Shown piece by piece: positions 1-7,689 of a stretch of DNA of 64,000 bases. Every line of letters starts with the position of its first letter. Within the stretch, counting starts at the first letter, position 1. Source of the stretch: Rugosimonospora sp040255525. GTDB taxonomy: Bacteria; Actinomycetota; Actinomycetes; Mycobacteriales; Micromonosporaceae. The DNA is taken from positions 62,001-126,000 of the forward strand of contig JBDZVD010000004.1 of the NCBI GenBank assembly GCA_040255525.1, read 5' to 3'. The translations under genes and the position numbers were made by a program. The notes under the pieces are model-generated. The model ran no database searches. It saw nothing but the letters and a program-made list of their open reading frames with translations, and was not told the origin of the DNA.

Positions 1-621
1 GCGGTCATCCCACCGGCCGTCCGGCCCGCGGCGCTCGCCCAGGGGCCGGCGCTCGCCGCCGCGACGCTCGTCCACCGGACGGCGCTCGTCGTCGCCGAGA
101 TCCTTGTCGGCGAGGTAGCGGTCGTCGACCGGGCGCTCGTCGGGGCGGCGCCGCTCGCCGGCGGGGCGGCGGTCGTCATGGGGGCGGCGCTCATCTTGAG
201 GGCGGCGCTCATCTTGGGGGCGGCGCTCGTCGATCCGGCGGTCATCGCCGGGCCGGCGCCTGGTCGTCGGTCGGCTCGTGAACCGCACCGCGGACGACGC
301 CTCGATCGGAGGCACCGGGCGGCCGCCGGTCCGGTCCGGCTCGCGGTTGGTGGGACCCGCCGGTCGGGCGACACCCCGCGCACGCCCGTCGGTGACTCCC
401 GGCCGCAGCCGGCCTTCCTCGGCTTCCGGGTCGCGGCCGTCTTCCCGGTCCTCCGGCGAGTCCTCCGGTCGCCCGGGTGGCCGCCGCCCATCCGGCCGGG
501 AGCCGGCCTCGGCCTCCTCGTCCTCCGGCGCGACCCGGGCCCACTGCATGGTCGGCACGGTCGCCCACGCCGGTCCGGCGGGCCTGCGCCGGTCCTCGGC
601 GTGATCGTCGCGCTCGGTCAC
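1..621 (-). CDS. Disordered Arg/Asp/Pro-rich protein, C-terminus outside window
   Basis: Partial gene: 207 codons read from GTG at 621 and continue past base 1 without a stop. The start is set by an SD (GAGGTGG, complement of 628-634) six bases upstream. The protein opens VTERDDHAEDRRRPAGPAWA, then becomes low-complexity, dominated by R, D, E, P and G, with no recognisable domain in the visible part. Bases 163-234 are four 18-bp units encoding variants of DERRPQ, so part of the chain is a hexapeptide repeat. Such regions in actinobacteria are often linkers or tails of membrane or RNA-associated proteins, but nothing here identifies a function. The domain that would name the gene probably lies to the left of the window. 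Confidence 0.7.
   Translation of the reverse strand, partial: MTERDDHAEDRRRPAGPAWATVPTMQWARVAPEDEEAEAGSRPDGRRPPGRPEDSPEDREDGRDPEAEEGRLRPGVTDGRARGVARPAGPTNREPDRTGGRPVPPIEASSAVRFTSRPTTRRRPGDDRRIDERRPQDERRPQDERRPHDDRRPAGERRRPDERPVDDRYLADKDLGDDERRPVDERRGGERRPLGERRGPDGRWDDR
163..234 (-). repeat. Four 18-bp tandem units encoding DERRP(Q/H)
   Basis: Units at 163-180, 181-198, 199-216 and 217-234 share the core GGGGCGGCGCTCATCTTG. The middle two differ at a single base. The period is a multiple of three and lies in frame in the partial disordered protein, giving an in-frame charged hexapeptide repeat. Confidence 0.85.
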
Positions 622-1072
622 GCAGTGCCACCTCGTCGGTCGGGAACGCGTCCAGCAAAGCATAAGAACCGGGTGAAGTGACTCGGCCCGGTCGCGAAGG
701 AGGGTACGGCGTGGGCGGCGGCACCGCCAAGATGACGCGGCGGGTACCGAGCAGCCCCCAGTACCATATCGGACTTCGATCGGGCTGGTTAGAGCGGGAT
801 TCCGGCGGTTATCCGCTGTATCGGAACGTCAACGTTCCTGGGTCGCCTCGGCGTGTCGCCGTGCACCGCGTCGCTTCCGGTGCTCCATCACGCCGCGCTC
901 GTGGCGACCTCGGCGCTGACCCAGGGGCACGGCTTCGCGGGCGTCGCCCAACCGGTCGGGGGTTATGGCCGGCGCCGTGGCGGCCTGGCGCAGGCTGCCG
1001 TTCATCCTGGTGATGGTCGTCGCCGCGGGTACGGCCGCGCCGCTGCGAGCCGTCGGGGTGAAGTAGCTCGGG
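622..1072. other. Gene-poor stretch with a candidate short plus-strand ORF and a palindrome
   Basis: This 451-bp stretch separates the start of the partial gene (minus) from the end of the DUF3043 gene (minus). The 5' half must hold the promoter of the partial gene. On the plus strand an ORF of 100 codons runs from GTG 711 to 1013 behind a strong SD (AAGGAGGG, 697-704, spacer 6). Its product is unrecognised, third-base GC falls after about 18 codons, and it contains a TTA codon, so I do not call it a gene. A perfect inverted repeat GGAACGT-CA-ACGTTCC lies at 823-838. A second candidate (ATG 965 to TAG 1066, 33 residues, hydrophobic) has no SD. Confidence 0.4.
823..838. promoter_or_regulatory. 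7-bp perfect inverted repeat, possible operator
   Basis: GGAACGT and ACGTTCC are separated by CA. The site is in the intergenic stretch about 200 bp upstream of the partial minus-strand gene. It resembles but does not match the actinobacterial LexA box, which spaces GAAC and GTTC by four bases rather than six. No binding protein can be named. Confidence 0.3.
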
Positions 1073-1684
1073 CTAGATCCGTTGACCGATCTTGACGCGC
1101 GGCTTGGGTACCCGCATGAAGCGGAAGCTGATCGACCGCATGATCGTGTAGAAGTACAGCGACCCCCAGCGCTCACTGGCGTCGGGGTGCCGTTCCCTGG
1201 CCAGCTTGCGCACCTTGCGGATGACGAACGCGCTGTCCACGAGCAGTGCCACGATCATGAAAAGGAACAGCAGGTTCGCTGCGGCCTGCACCGTGCCGGG
1301 CATCGACTGCAGTGAGCCGATCAGGATCGCGATCAGCACAAAGATGAAGATCGTCCCGACATTGATCCGGGAATCGATCACGTCCCGGGCGAGCGCCCGG
1401 ATCGGCCCTCTGTCCCGTGCGGACAGGTAGCGCGGGTCGCCGGCCATCATCCCGGCGCGCTGCTCCATCCGGTCCTGTCGCTGCTTCTCCCGGGCTCGCT
1501 TGAGCGCTTCCTTCCGGTTCGCGGGGGCCGGGGCGACCGGCCGTCGCCCGTTGATCACCCGCTTCGGGGTCGCCTCGCCCTTCTTGGGGGTGTACGACTT
1601 CCGCTGGACAGGCTGAGCCGGTTGGTCGTCGGCGACCGGCTCAGCGACCTCGTCGGCTGGCTTGCGTCGGAACATGGATGGCAC
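1073..1684 (-). CDS. DUF3043 family membrane protein (Rv2206-like)
   Basis: 203 residues if translated from GTG 1684; an in-frame ATG at 1675 (MFRRKPAD) is equally plausible and no clear SD decides between them. The first ~100 residues are charged and disordered (K, R, P-rich). Two hydrophobic segments follow, about residues 110-130 (VGTIFIFVLIAILIGSL) and 135-155 (NLLFLFMIVALLVDSAFV), and then a basic C-terminal tail. This is the architecture of actinobacterial DUF3043 proteins, whose function is unknown. In M. tuberculosis the equivalent Rv2206 also neighbours the glycerate kinase and HesB genes, as here. It lies 127 bp downstream of murA, behind a strong terminator, so it probably has its own promoter. 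Confidence 0.85.
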   Translation of the reverse strand: MPSMFRRKPADEVAEPVADDQPAQPVQRKSYTPKKGEATPKRVINGRRPVAPAPANRKEALKRAREKQRQDRMEQRAGMMAGDPRYLSARDRGPIRALARDVIDSRINVGTIFIFVLIAILIGSLQSMPGTVQAAANLLFLFMIVALLVDSAFVIRKVRKLARERHPDASERWGSLYFYTIMRSISFRFMRVPKPRVKIGQRI

Positions 1685-1756
1685 GCATGAAGGGTAGCCG
1701 ACATCGGGCGGATCCGGCCGGCGGCCGGCGTCCCTGGCAAAGCCGCTGGTCAGCGC

Positions 1757-1796
1757 CGCGTCGGGTGCTCCCGGGGCTCCGGGAGCACCCGACGCG
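1757..1796 (-). terminator. Strong hairpin terminator after murA
   Basis: A perfect 18-bp stem (1757-1774 with 1779-1796) closes a four-base loop GGCT. It lies 16 bases past the murA stop codon on the minus strand and before the DUF3043 gene. No T-run follows, as usual for high-GC actinobacterial terminators. Confidence 0.85.
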
Positions 1797-1811
1797 CGGG
1801 CGCCGCGGCGC

Positions 1812-3137
1812 TCAGGCGCGCTCGGCGTGCGCCCCGAGCGCGACCAGCTTGGCGTCGAAGTCCTCGTACCCGCGGTTGATCAGGTTGACCCCGAAGACGT
1901 GCGAGGTGCCCTCCGCGGCCAGGGCCGCGATCAGATGGCTGAAGCCCCCGCGCAGGTCCGGAATCACCAGGTCGGCCGCGTGCAGCTTGCTCGGCCCGGC
2001 GATCACCGCGGAGTGCTTGAAGTTGCGCCGCCCGAACCGGCACGGGGTGCCGCCCAAGCAGTCCCGGTACACCTGGATCGTCGCGCCCATCGTGTTGAGC
2101 GCGTCGGTGTAGCCGAGCCGCCGCTCGTACACCGTCTCGTGCACGATCGACAGGCCGCGGGCCTGGGTCAGCGCGACCACCAGCGGCTGTTGCCAGTCGG
2201 TCATGAAGCCGGGGTGTACGTCGGTCTCGAGAGCGACGGCGCGCAGCTCGCCACCGGGGTGCCAGAACCGGATCCCGCCGTCGATGGCGGAGTCGTCCAC
2301 CTCGAACGCGCCGCCCACCGAGGTGAAGACGTTGAGGAACGTCATCATGTCGACCTGCCGGGCGCCCTTGACCGTGATGTCGCCCCGGGTGGCCAGCGCG
2401 GCGCACGCCCAGCTGGCCGCCTCCAGCCGGTCTGGGATGGGCCGGTGATGGTACCCGCGCAGCTGGGTGACGCCCTCGATCTCGATCACCCGGTCGGTGT
2501 GCACCTTGATGATCGCGCCCATCTTCTGCAGGATGCAGATCAGGTCGATGATCTCCGGCTCGACCGCGGCGTTGCGCAGCTCGGTGACGCCCTCTGCCCG
2601 GACCGCGGTGAGCAGTACCTGCTCGGTGGCGCCCACGCTCGGGTAGGGCAGCTCGAACTTGGTACCGTGCAGCCCGCTGGGCGCGGTGAGGTGCAGCCCC
2701 TGCGGGGTCTTGTCGACGATCGCGCCGAACTGGCGCAGCGCGGCCAGGTGGAAGTCGATCGGCCGGTCGCCGATGTGGCAGCCGCCCAGGTCGGGGATGA
2801 ACGCGTGACCGAGGCGGTGCAGCAGCGGGCCGCAGAACAGGATCGGGATCCGGCTCGACCCGGCGTGCACGTTGATCTCGTCGATCTCGGCGGTGCCGAC
2901 GTTGGCCGGATCGAAGACGAGCCCGCCGTCCTCCTCGGTGACCTTGACGCCGTGCAGTTCGAGTAGCCCGCGGACCACTTCGACGTCGCGGATTTTCGGT
3001 ACCTCGGCGAGCCGGCTCGGCGTATCACCGAGCAGGGTGGCCACCATGGCCTTGGAGACCAGGTTCTTGGCACCACGCACAGTGATCTCACCGTGGAGTG
3101 GCGCGCCGCCGTGCACCCTGAGGACGTCGTTCGTCAC
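1812..3137 (-). CDS. murA: UDP-N-acetylglucosamine 1-carboxyvinyltransferase (MurA)
   Basis: 441 residues. MurA transfers enolpyruvate from PEP to UDP-GlcNAc, the first committed step of peptidoglycan synthesis in the cytoplasm. The start chosen is GTG 3137 because GGAGG (complement of 3142-3146) lies five bases upstream and the product begins VTNDVLRVHGGAPLHGEI, as in the family; the open frame extends to 3272 without homologous sequence. The loop LGGCHIGDRPIDFH carries the catalytic cysteine, about Cys120, and RGAKNLVSKAM is the N-terminal substrate-binding motif. Mycobacterial MurA has Asp at this cysteine and resists fosfomycin, whereas this enzyme keeps Cys. It lies 154 bp downstream of nadA in the same direction and is followed by a strong terminator. 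Confidence 0.95.
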   Translation of the reverse strand: MTNDVLRVHGGAPLHGEITVRGAKNLVSKAMVATLLGDTPSRLAEVPKIRDVEVVRGLLELHGVKVTEEDGGLVFDPANVGTAEIDEINVHAGSSRIPILFCGPLLHRLGHAFIPDLGGCHIGDRPIDFHLAALRQFGAIVDKTPQGLHLTAPSGLHGTKFELPYPSVGATEQVLLTAVRAEGVTELRNAAVEPEIIDLICILQKMGAIIKVHTDRVIEIEGVTQLRGYHHRPIPDRLEAASWACAALATRGDITVKGARQVDMMTFLNVFTSVGGAFEVDDSAIDGGIRFWHPGGELRAVALETDVHPGFMTDWQQPLVVALTQARGLSIVHETVYERRLGYTDALNTMGATIQVYRDCLGGTPCRFGRRNFKHSAVIAGPSKLHAADLVIPDLRGGFSHLIAALAAEGTSHVFGVNLINRGYEDFDAKLVALGAHAERA

Positions 3138-3291
3138 ACGAACCTCCAACGCGGATTCCCGGCCACGCTGCCTGTCAGAAACGGCTTGGTTACGCCAAGT
3201 GGTGGCCATCGAATGTAGATCAGATCTCGCGCTGGCAGCATATAAGCAACGACGGCGTGATGTGACACACAACGGGTGGAACTACGCAGGG

Positions 3292-4458
3292 TTAGGGTAG
3301 GGCCAACATCTGGTCAAGGGCGAGGCGCGCGTACCGGGCGGTGTCGGGGTCGACCGTGATGCGGTTGGGCACCCGGCCCTCCACCAGCTCCTCCAGTGCC
3401 CAGACGAGGTGCGGCAGATCGATCCGGTTCATCGTGGAGCAGTAGCACACGGTCCGGTCGAGGAACACGATCTGCTTGTCCGGGTGGGTGCCCGCCAGCC
3501 GGCGTACCAGATTCAGCTCGGTACCCACCGCCCAGGACGACCCGGCCGGCGCCGCATTGATGGTCCGGATGATGAACTCGGTCGACCCGACCAGATCGGC
3601 CGAGGTCACCACGTCGTGCCGGCACTCGGGGTGGACGAGCACGTTGACCCCCGGCACCATGTCCCGGATCTGGTCCACGCTGTCCCTGGTGAACCGGCCG
3701 TGCACCGAGCAGTGCCCCCGCCAGAGGATCATCTTCGCGCCGGTGAGCTGCTCCGGGCTCAGGCCGCCCCCCGGCTTGTGCGGGTCGTAGAGCACGCAGT
3801 CGTCGAGGCCGTACCCCATCTCCCGCACGGCCGTGTTGCGACCGAGATGCTGATCGGGCAGGAACAGTACCCGCTGCCCGCGGGCGAAGGCCCACTCCAG
3901 CGCCCGCTTGGCGTTCGAGGAGGTGCAGACCACGCCGCCGTGCCGCCCGACGAAGCCCTTGATGTCGGCGGAGGAGTTCATGTAGGTGACGGGCACCACG
4001 GTGTCCGCGATGCCCAGCTCGCCCAGCCGGTCCCAGCACGCCTCGACCTGCGACAGCACCGCCATGTCCGCCATCGAGCAGCCGGCGGCCAGGTCGGGCA
4101 GCACCACGGCCTGGGCGTCGGTGGTCAGGATGTCCGCGCTCTCCGCCATGAAGTGGACCCCGCAGAACACGACGAACTCCGCGTCCGGCCGGGCGGCGGC
4201 GTCCCGGGCGAGCTTGAACGAGTCGCCGGTCACGTCCGCGAACTCGATCACCTCGTCCCGCTGGTAGTGGTGACCCAGGATGAAGACCTTCTCACCCAGC
4301 GCGGCCTTCGCGGCGCGGGCCCGGGCGACCAGCCCGGGATCGCTGGGCGCGGGCAGCTCACCCGGGCAGTCCACACCCCGCTCGGCGGACGGATCGCTGC
4401 CCCGGCCGAGCAGCAGCAGCGCGGTGGCGGTCGGCGATGGTTCGACAAAGGACGTCAC
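3292..4458 (-). CDS. nadA: Quinolinate synthase NadA
   Basis: 388 residues, normal length. NadA condenses iminoaspartate and dihydroxyacetone phosphate to quinolinate in de novo NAD synthesis and holds a [4Fe-4S] cluster. The three expected cysteine ligands are visible: Cys127 in GCSMADM, Cys250 in WRGHCSVHGRF and Cys340 in CYCSTMN. LGHHYQRDEVIEFAD and HPECRHDVV are family signatures. Translation starts at GTG 4458 without an evident SD. The gene is divergent from glycerate kinase, with 68 bp between starts. nadB and nadC are not adjacent. Fe-S cluster genes (ErpA-like, cysteine desulfurase) follow within 5 kb, which is suggestive but unproven as a link. Confidence 0.95.
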   Translation of the reverse strand: MTSFVEPSPTATALLLLGRGSDPSAERGVDCPGELPAPSDPGLVARARAAKAALGEKVFILGHHYQRDEVIEFADVTGDSFKLARDAAARPDAEFVVFCGVHFMAESADILTTDAQAVVLPDLAAGCSMADMAVLSQVEACWDRLGELGIADTVVPVTYMNSSADIKGFVGRHGGVVCTSSNAKRALEWAFARGQRVLFLPDQHLGRNTAVREMGYGLDDCVLYDPHKPGGGLSPEQLTGAKMILWRGHCSVHGRFTRDSVDQIRDMVPGVNVLVHPECRHDVVTSADLVGSTEFIIRTINAAPAGSSWAVGTELNLVRRLAGTHPDKQIVFLDRTVCYCSTMNRIDLPHLVWALEELVEGRVPNRITVDPDTARYARLALDQMLALP

Positions 4459-4526
4459 GGTTCAGATCGTCGCACGGCGCGGGCGCTGGCGGACCCGCCG
4501 CCGGAGTGACGTGGGAGACTGCCGCC

Positions 4527-5648
4527 GTGCAGGTACTCATTTGCCCCGACAAGTTCGCCGGCACGCTCACCGCGGTGGAAGCCGCCGCGGCCATCGCGGA
4601 CGGCTGGCGGGCCGCCGCCCCGGCCGACGCGGTGATCGCCCGGCCGCTGGCCGACGGCGGGCCGGGGTTCATCGAGGTGCTGGTCGCCGCCCTGGGCGGT
4701 ACCCGGATCCCGGCCGCCACCGTCGATCCGCTGGGCCGGCCGGCCACCGGCGAGGTGCTGGTGGTGGGGCAGCGGGCGTACCTGGAGAGCGCGCAGGCGT
4801 GCGGCCTGCACCTGGTCGAGCCTCAGATGCGGGACCCGAAGATCACCACGTCGTACGGGCTGGGTCTGCTGATCGCCGCCGCGGTGGAGGCGGGGGTACG
4901 GGAGATCGTCATCGGGCTGGGCGGCTCGGCGACCAACGACGGGGGTGCCGGGATGCTCGCCGCGCTGGACGCCGCCCCGCTGGACGCGGCCGGGTACGCG
5001 CTGCCGTTCGGCGGCGCCGCGTTGGCCGGCTGTGCCGCCCTGGGCGGGGCACCGCGGCTGCGCGAGGTGCGGCTGGTGGCCGCGACGGACGTGGACAACC
5101 CGCTCACCGGGCTGTACGGCGCCTCGTCGGTGTTCGGCCCGCAGAAGGGCGCGACCAGGGAGGACGTCCTGCTGCTGGACGCGGCGCTGGAGATTTTCGC
5201 GACCGTACTGGAGAAGGCCCTGCCCGGCTGCCCGAGCGGGCTGGCGGTCCAGCCCGGAGCCGGAGCGGCCGGTGGGTTGGGTGCGGCGATCCTGGCACTC
5301 GGCGGCGGCATGGTGTCCGGTACCACGCTCGTCCGCGAGCTGACCGGCCTGGACGCCGCCATGGACGGGGTGGACCTGGTGATCACCGGTGAGGGGTCGT
5401 TCGACGCCCAGTCGCTGCGCGGCAAGCTGGTCTCCGGCGTGGCGCAGGCCGCCCGGGACCGGGGTCTGCCGTGCGTGGTCCTGGCCGGCAGGGTGACCGC
5501 CGGCCGGCGTGAGGCGGCCGCCGCCGGGGTGACCGAGACGCACAGCCTGGTGGGTCACTTCGGCACGGTGGAGGAAGCCATGGCCCGGCCCATGGAGGGG
5601 CTGTTCGAGCTGGCCAGCCGGCTGGCCAGCCAGTGGTCCCGGGGCTGA
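4527..5648 (+). CDS. Glycerate kinase (GK-II/GckA-GarK family)
   Basis: 373 residues, matching the PF02595 family length. It phosphorylates D-glycerate to a phosphoglycerate, feeding glycolysis. GTG 4527 is chosen because the product then begins VQVLICPDKFAGTLTA, the conserved N-terminus, with GGGAG nine bases upstream. The frame is open back to 4437 but without homology. Other family motifs are ARPLADGGPGF, GLGGSATNDGGAGM and the C-terminal DLVITGEGSFDAQSLRGK. It is the Rv2205c equivalent and precedes the ErpA-like gene by 171 bp, as in mycobacteria. Confidence 0.92.
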   Translation: MQVLICPDKFAGTLTAVEAAAAIADGWRAAAPADAVIARPLADGGPGFIEVLVAALGGTRIPAATVDPLGRPATGEVLVVGQRAYLESAQACGLHLVEPQMRDPKITTSYGLGLLIAAAVEAGVREIVIGLGGSATNDGGAGMLAALDAAPLDAAGYALPFGGAALAGCAALGGAPRLREVRLVAATDVDNPLTGLYGASSVFGPQKGATREDVLLLDAALEIFATVLEKALPGCPSGLAVQPGAGAAGGLGAAILALGGGMVSGTTLVRELTGLDAAMDGVDLVITGEGSFDAQSLRGKLVSGVAQAARDRGLPCVVLAGRVTAGRREAAAAGVTETHSLVGHFGTVEEAMARPMEGLFELASRLASQWSRG

Positions 5649-5819
5649 GCGCGCTCCGTGACGCCGGTGACGTTTGTGACCCACGGGGTCGAGGTGAGCT
5701 AGGTCATCCCCTCGGCGAAGGGTGCCACGGGCGGTTGGGCGTGCGACGATGGGAATGTCGTGCTAGCCGAGTAGCGTTGGCGCGAAGGACATGTATCACC
5801 ACGCCAGGGAGCAGGAACC

Positions 5820-6185
5820 GTGACCGTTACCGAGAGCGAGCAGGCTCAGACCACAGTCGTGCTGACCGATGTCGCGGCCGAGAAGGTGAAGGCGCTGCTC
5901 GATCAGGAGGGGCGTGACGACCTGCGGCTGCGGGTCGCGGTGCAGCCCGGTGGCTGCTCCGGGCTGCGCTACCAGCTCTTCTTCGACGAGCGCTCGCTGG
6001 ACGGCGACATCGTCAGCGAGTTCGGCACCGGCGACGGCGCCGTCGAGGTCGTGGTCGACCGGATGAGCGCGCCGTACCTGACCGGTGCGACGATCGACTT
6101 CGCCGACCGGATCGACGCCCAGGGCTTCACCATCGACAACCCGAACGCCGCGGGCTCGTGCGCCTGCGGCGACTCGTTCCACTGA
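5820..6185 (+). CDS. erpA: HesB/IscA/ErpA-type iron-sulfur cluster carrier
   Basis: 121 residues. A-type carrier that passes Fe-S clusters to apo-enzymes. The three invariant cysteines are present: Cys46 in QPGGCSGLRY and Cys114 and Cys116 in the C-terminal GSCACGDSF. The start is GTG 5820 with GGGAG about ten bases upstream. It corresponds to Rv2204c, placed between glycerate kinase and adenosine kinase. Plausible clients within the window include NadA, the Rieske protein QcrA and other cluster enzymes; this is inference. Confidence 0.92.
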   Translation: MTVTESEQAQTTVVLTDVAAEKVKALLDQEGRDDLRLRVAVQPGGCSGLRYQLFFDERSLDGDIVSEFGTGDGAVEVVVDRMSAPYLTGATIDFADRIDAQGFTIDNPNAAGSCACGDSFH

Positions 6186-6239
6186 TCTGACCCGCCGGCG
6201 CCGGGCGGCACCCGGCCGGCGCTGGCGGCGGACCTACCG

Positions 6240-6272
6240 CGGCCGTGCTCTGTTTCCGGACAGGCACGGCCG
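6240..6272 (+). terminator. Hairpin between erpA and adoK
   Basis: A 9-bp perfect stem CGGCCGTGC / GCACGGCCG (6240-6248, 6264-6272) with a 15-base loop, about 55 bp past the erpA stop and 65 bp before adoK. It may terminate or attenuate transcription; the loop is large. Confidence 0.45.
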
Positions 6273-6337
6273 TCGCCGTCTCGGCAGGTACGCTGTCCGG
6301 GCCTACTGCCCGCGTACCCACGTTTCGGAGTACCGCG

Positions 6338-7312
6338 ATGAAGATCGCTGTCACCGGCTCAATCGCCACCGATCATCTCATGCACTTCCCCGGCCGCTTC
6401 GCCGAGCAGTTGCTGCCGGACCAGCTTCACAAGATCTCGCTGTCGTTCCTGGTCGACGATCTGGTCGTGCGGCGCGGTGGGATCGGAGCGAACATCGCGT
6501 TCGGCATGGCCGTGCTCGGCATGCGGCCGGCACTGGTCGGCGCCGTCGGTGCCGACTTCGCCGACTACCGGGCGTGGCTGGAGCGCCACGGCGTGGACTG
6601 CGCCTCGGTGTACGTCAGCGAGATGGCGCACACCGCACGGTTCGTCTGCACGACCGACGAGGACATGTGCCAGGTGGCCTCCTTCTACGCGGGTGCGATG
6701 GCCGAGGCGCGCAACATCGAGCTGGCGCCGGTGGCGCAGCGGCTGGACGGCCTCGATCTCGTGATCATCAGCCCGAACGACCCGACCGCGATGACCCGGC
6801 ACACGCAGGAATGCCGGCAGTTCGGCTACCCGTTCGCGGCCGACCCCTCCCAGCAGATGGCCCGGATGGGCGGCGAGGAGATCCGCGAGCTCATCGACGG
6901 CGCGGCGTACCTGCTCACCAACGAGTACGAGAAAGACCTGCTGGAGTCGAAGACCGGCCTCAGCGACGCCGCGGTGCTCGACCGGGTCGGGATCAGGGTC
7001 ACCACGCTGGGCAAGGACGGTGTGGCGATCACCGGCAGGGACATCGAGCCGGTACGGGTACCGGTGGCCCGGGAGGTTCAGGCGTACGACCCGACCGGGG
7101 TCGGCGACGGGTTCCGGGCCGGTTTCTTCGCCGGCCAGTCCTGGGGGCTGGGCCTGGAGCGCAGCGCGCAGGTCGGTGCCCTACTGGCCACGCTGGTGCT
7201 GGAGACGACCGGTACCCAGGAGTACACGGTGCGGCCGGACGAGTTCCTCAAGCGGCTGGCCGAGTCGTACGGCGACGAAGCGGCCGACGAGGTCGGCCAG
7301 CACTTCGCCTGA
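6338..7312 (+). CDS. adoK: Adenosine kinase AdoK (PfkB family)
   Basis: 324 residues. PfkB-fold kinase phosphorylating adenosine to AMP in purine salvage. It closely follows the actinobacterial AdoK (Rv2202c) pattern: MKIAVTGSIATDHLMHFPGR at the N-terminus, SLSFLVDDLVVRRGG, CTTDEDMCQVASFY, and the C-terminal DPTGVGDGFRAGFF with the catalytic aspartate in GVGDGF. ATG 6338 has GGAG seven bases upstream; the frame is open back to 6245 without homology. The mycobacterial enzyme is unusual in resembling ribokinases rather than eukaryotic adenosine kinases, and this one shares that character. It converges on the tusA-desulfurase pair with 23 bp between stops. Confidence 0.93.
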   Translation: MKIAVTGSIATDHLMHFPGRFAEQLLPDQLHKISLSFLVDDLVVRRGGIGANIAFGMAVLGMRPALVGAVGADFADYRAWLERHGVDCASVYVSEMAHTARFVCTTDEDMCQVASFYAGAMAEARNIELAPVAQRLDGLDLVIISPNDPTAMTRHTQECRQFGYPFAADPSQQMARMGGEEIRELIDGAAYLLTNEYEKDLLESKTGLSDAAVLDRVGIRVTTLGKDGVAITGRDIEPVRVPVAREVQAYDPTGVGDGFRAGFFAGQSWGLGLERSAQVGALLATLVLETTGTQEYTVRPDEFLKRLAESYGDEAADEVGQHFA

Positions 7313-7335
7313 GGTTCCACGGCCGGTCGTCGGCG

Positions 7336-7689
7336 TCAGGTGACCCGCCGGACGTCGAACCCGGTCGCTGCGTCCGTTTCCACGGCGCCGAGAAACTCCT
7401 GGCCGCGCAGCCGGCACCAGGCGGGGATGTCGTTGGCCGCGGCCGGGTCGTCGGCCAGTACCCGCACCACCGCGCCCACCGGCACCACCGGTACCCGGCG
7501 GGCCAGGGCGATCACCGGAAGCGGGCAACGCTGCCCGCGGCAGTCCAGAACGTCCGGCGCCCCGCTCGTGCGACCATCAGCGGCACCGCGGTCGAGCGGT
7601 CCGGGGCTGCCTGACGCCGTGTCGCGGTCGAGCGGTCCGGGGCTGGTCGGCGCCGTGTCGCGGTCGAGCGGCCGCTGGTTCTCGGTCAC
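7336..7689 (-). CDS. TusA-family sulfur carrier with repetitive N-terminal leader
   Basis: 117 residues. The C-terminal ~75 residues are a TusA fold with the sulfur-accepting CPxP motif in VLDCRGQRCPLPVIALA. TusA proteins take persulfide sulfur from a cysteine desulfurase for tRNA thiolation or other sulfur transfer. The first ~40 residues are not part of the fold: they are three copies of a PLDRD-type unit (see the repeat at 7582). The start GTG 7689 overlaps the stop of the upstream desulfurase gene (GTGA), implying translational coupling and a donor-acceptor pair. The leader also occurs at two unrelated genes in this window, so it is probably an inserted repeat. Partner TusBCDE genes are not present. 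Confidence 0.85.
   Translation of the reverse strand: MTENQRPLDRDTAPTSPGPLDRDTASGSPGPLDRGAADGRTSGAPDVLDCRGQRCPLPVIALARRVPVVPVGAVVRVLADDPAAANDIPAWCRLRGQEFLGAVETDAATGFDVRRVT
7582..7675 (-). repeat. PLDR repeat, site 1 (tusA leader)
   Basis: Three units of about 36 bp, each with the core CCGCTCGACCGCGACACGG or a variant (CCGCTCGACCGCGGTGCCG in the last). They encode RPLDRDTAPTSP, GPLDRDTASGSP and GPLDRGAADGRT immediately after the start codon and four other codons of the TusA-like gene. The same units occur at 15549-15638 and 21983-22099. Confidence 0.85.

Noticed and set aside
823..838. Possible LexA/SOS box
   Set aside because: GAAC and GTTC are spaced by six bases, not four, and no SOS gene is adjacent.
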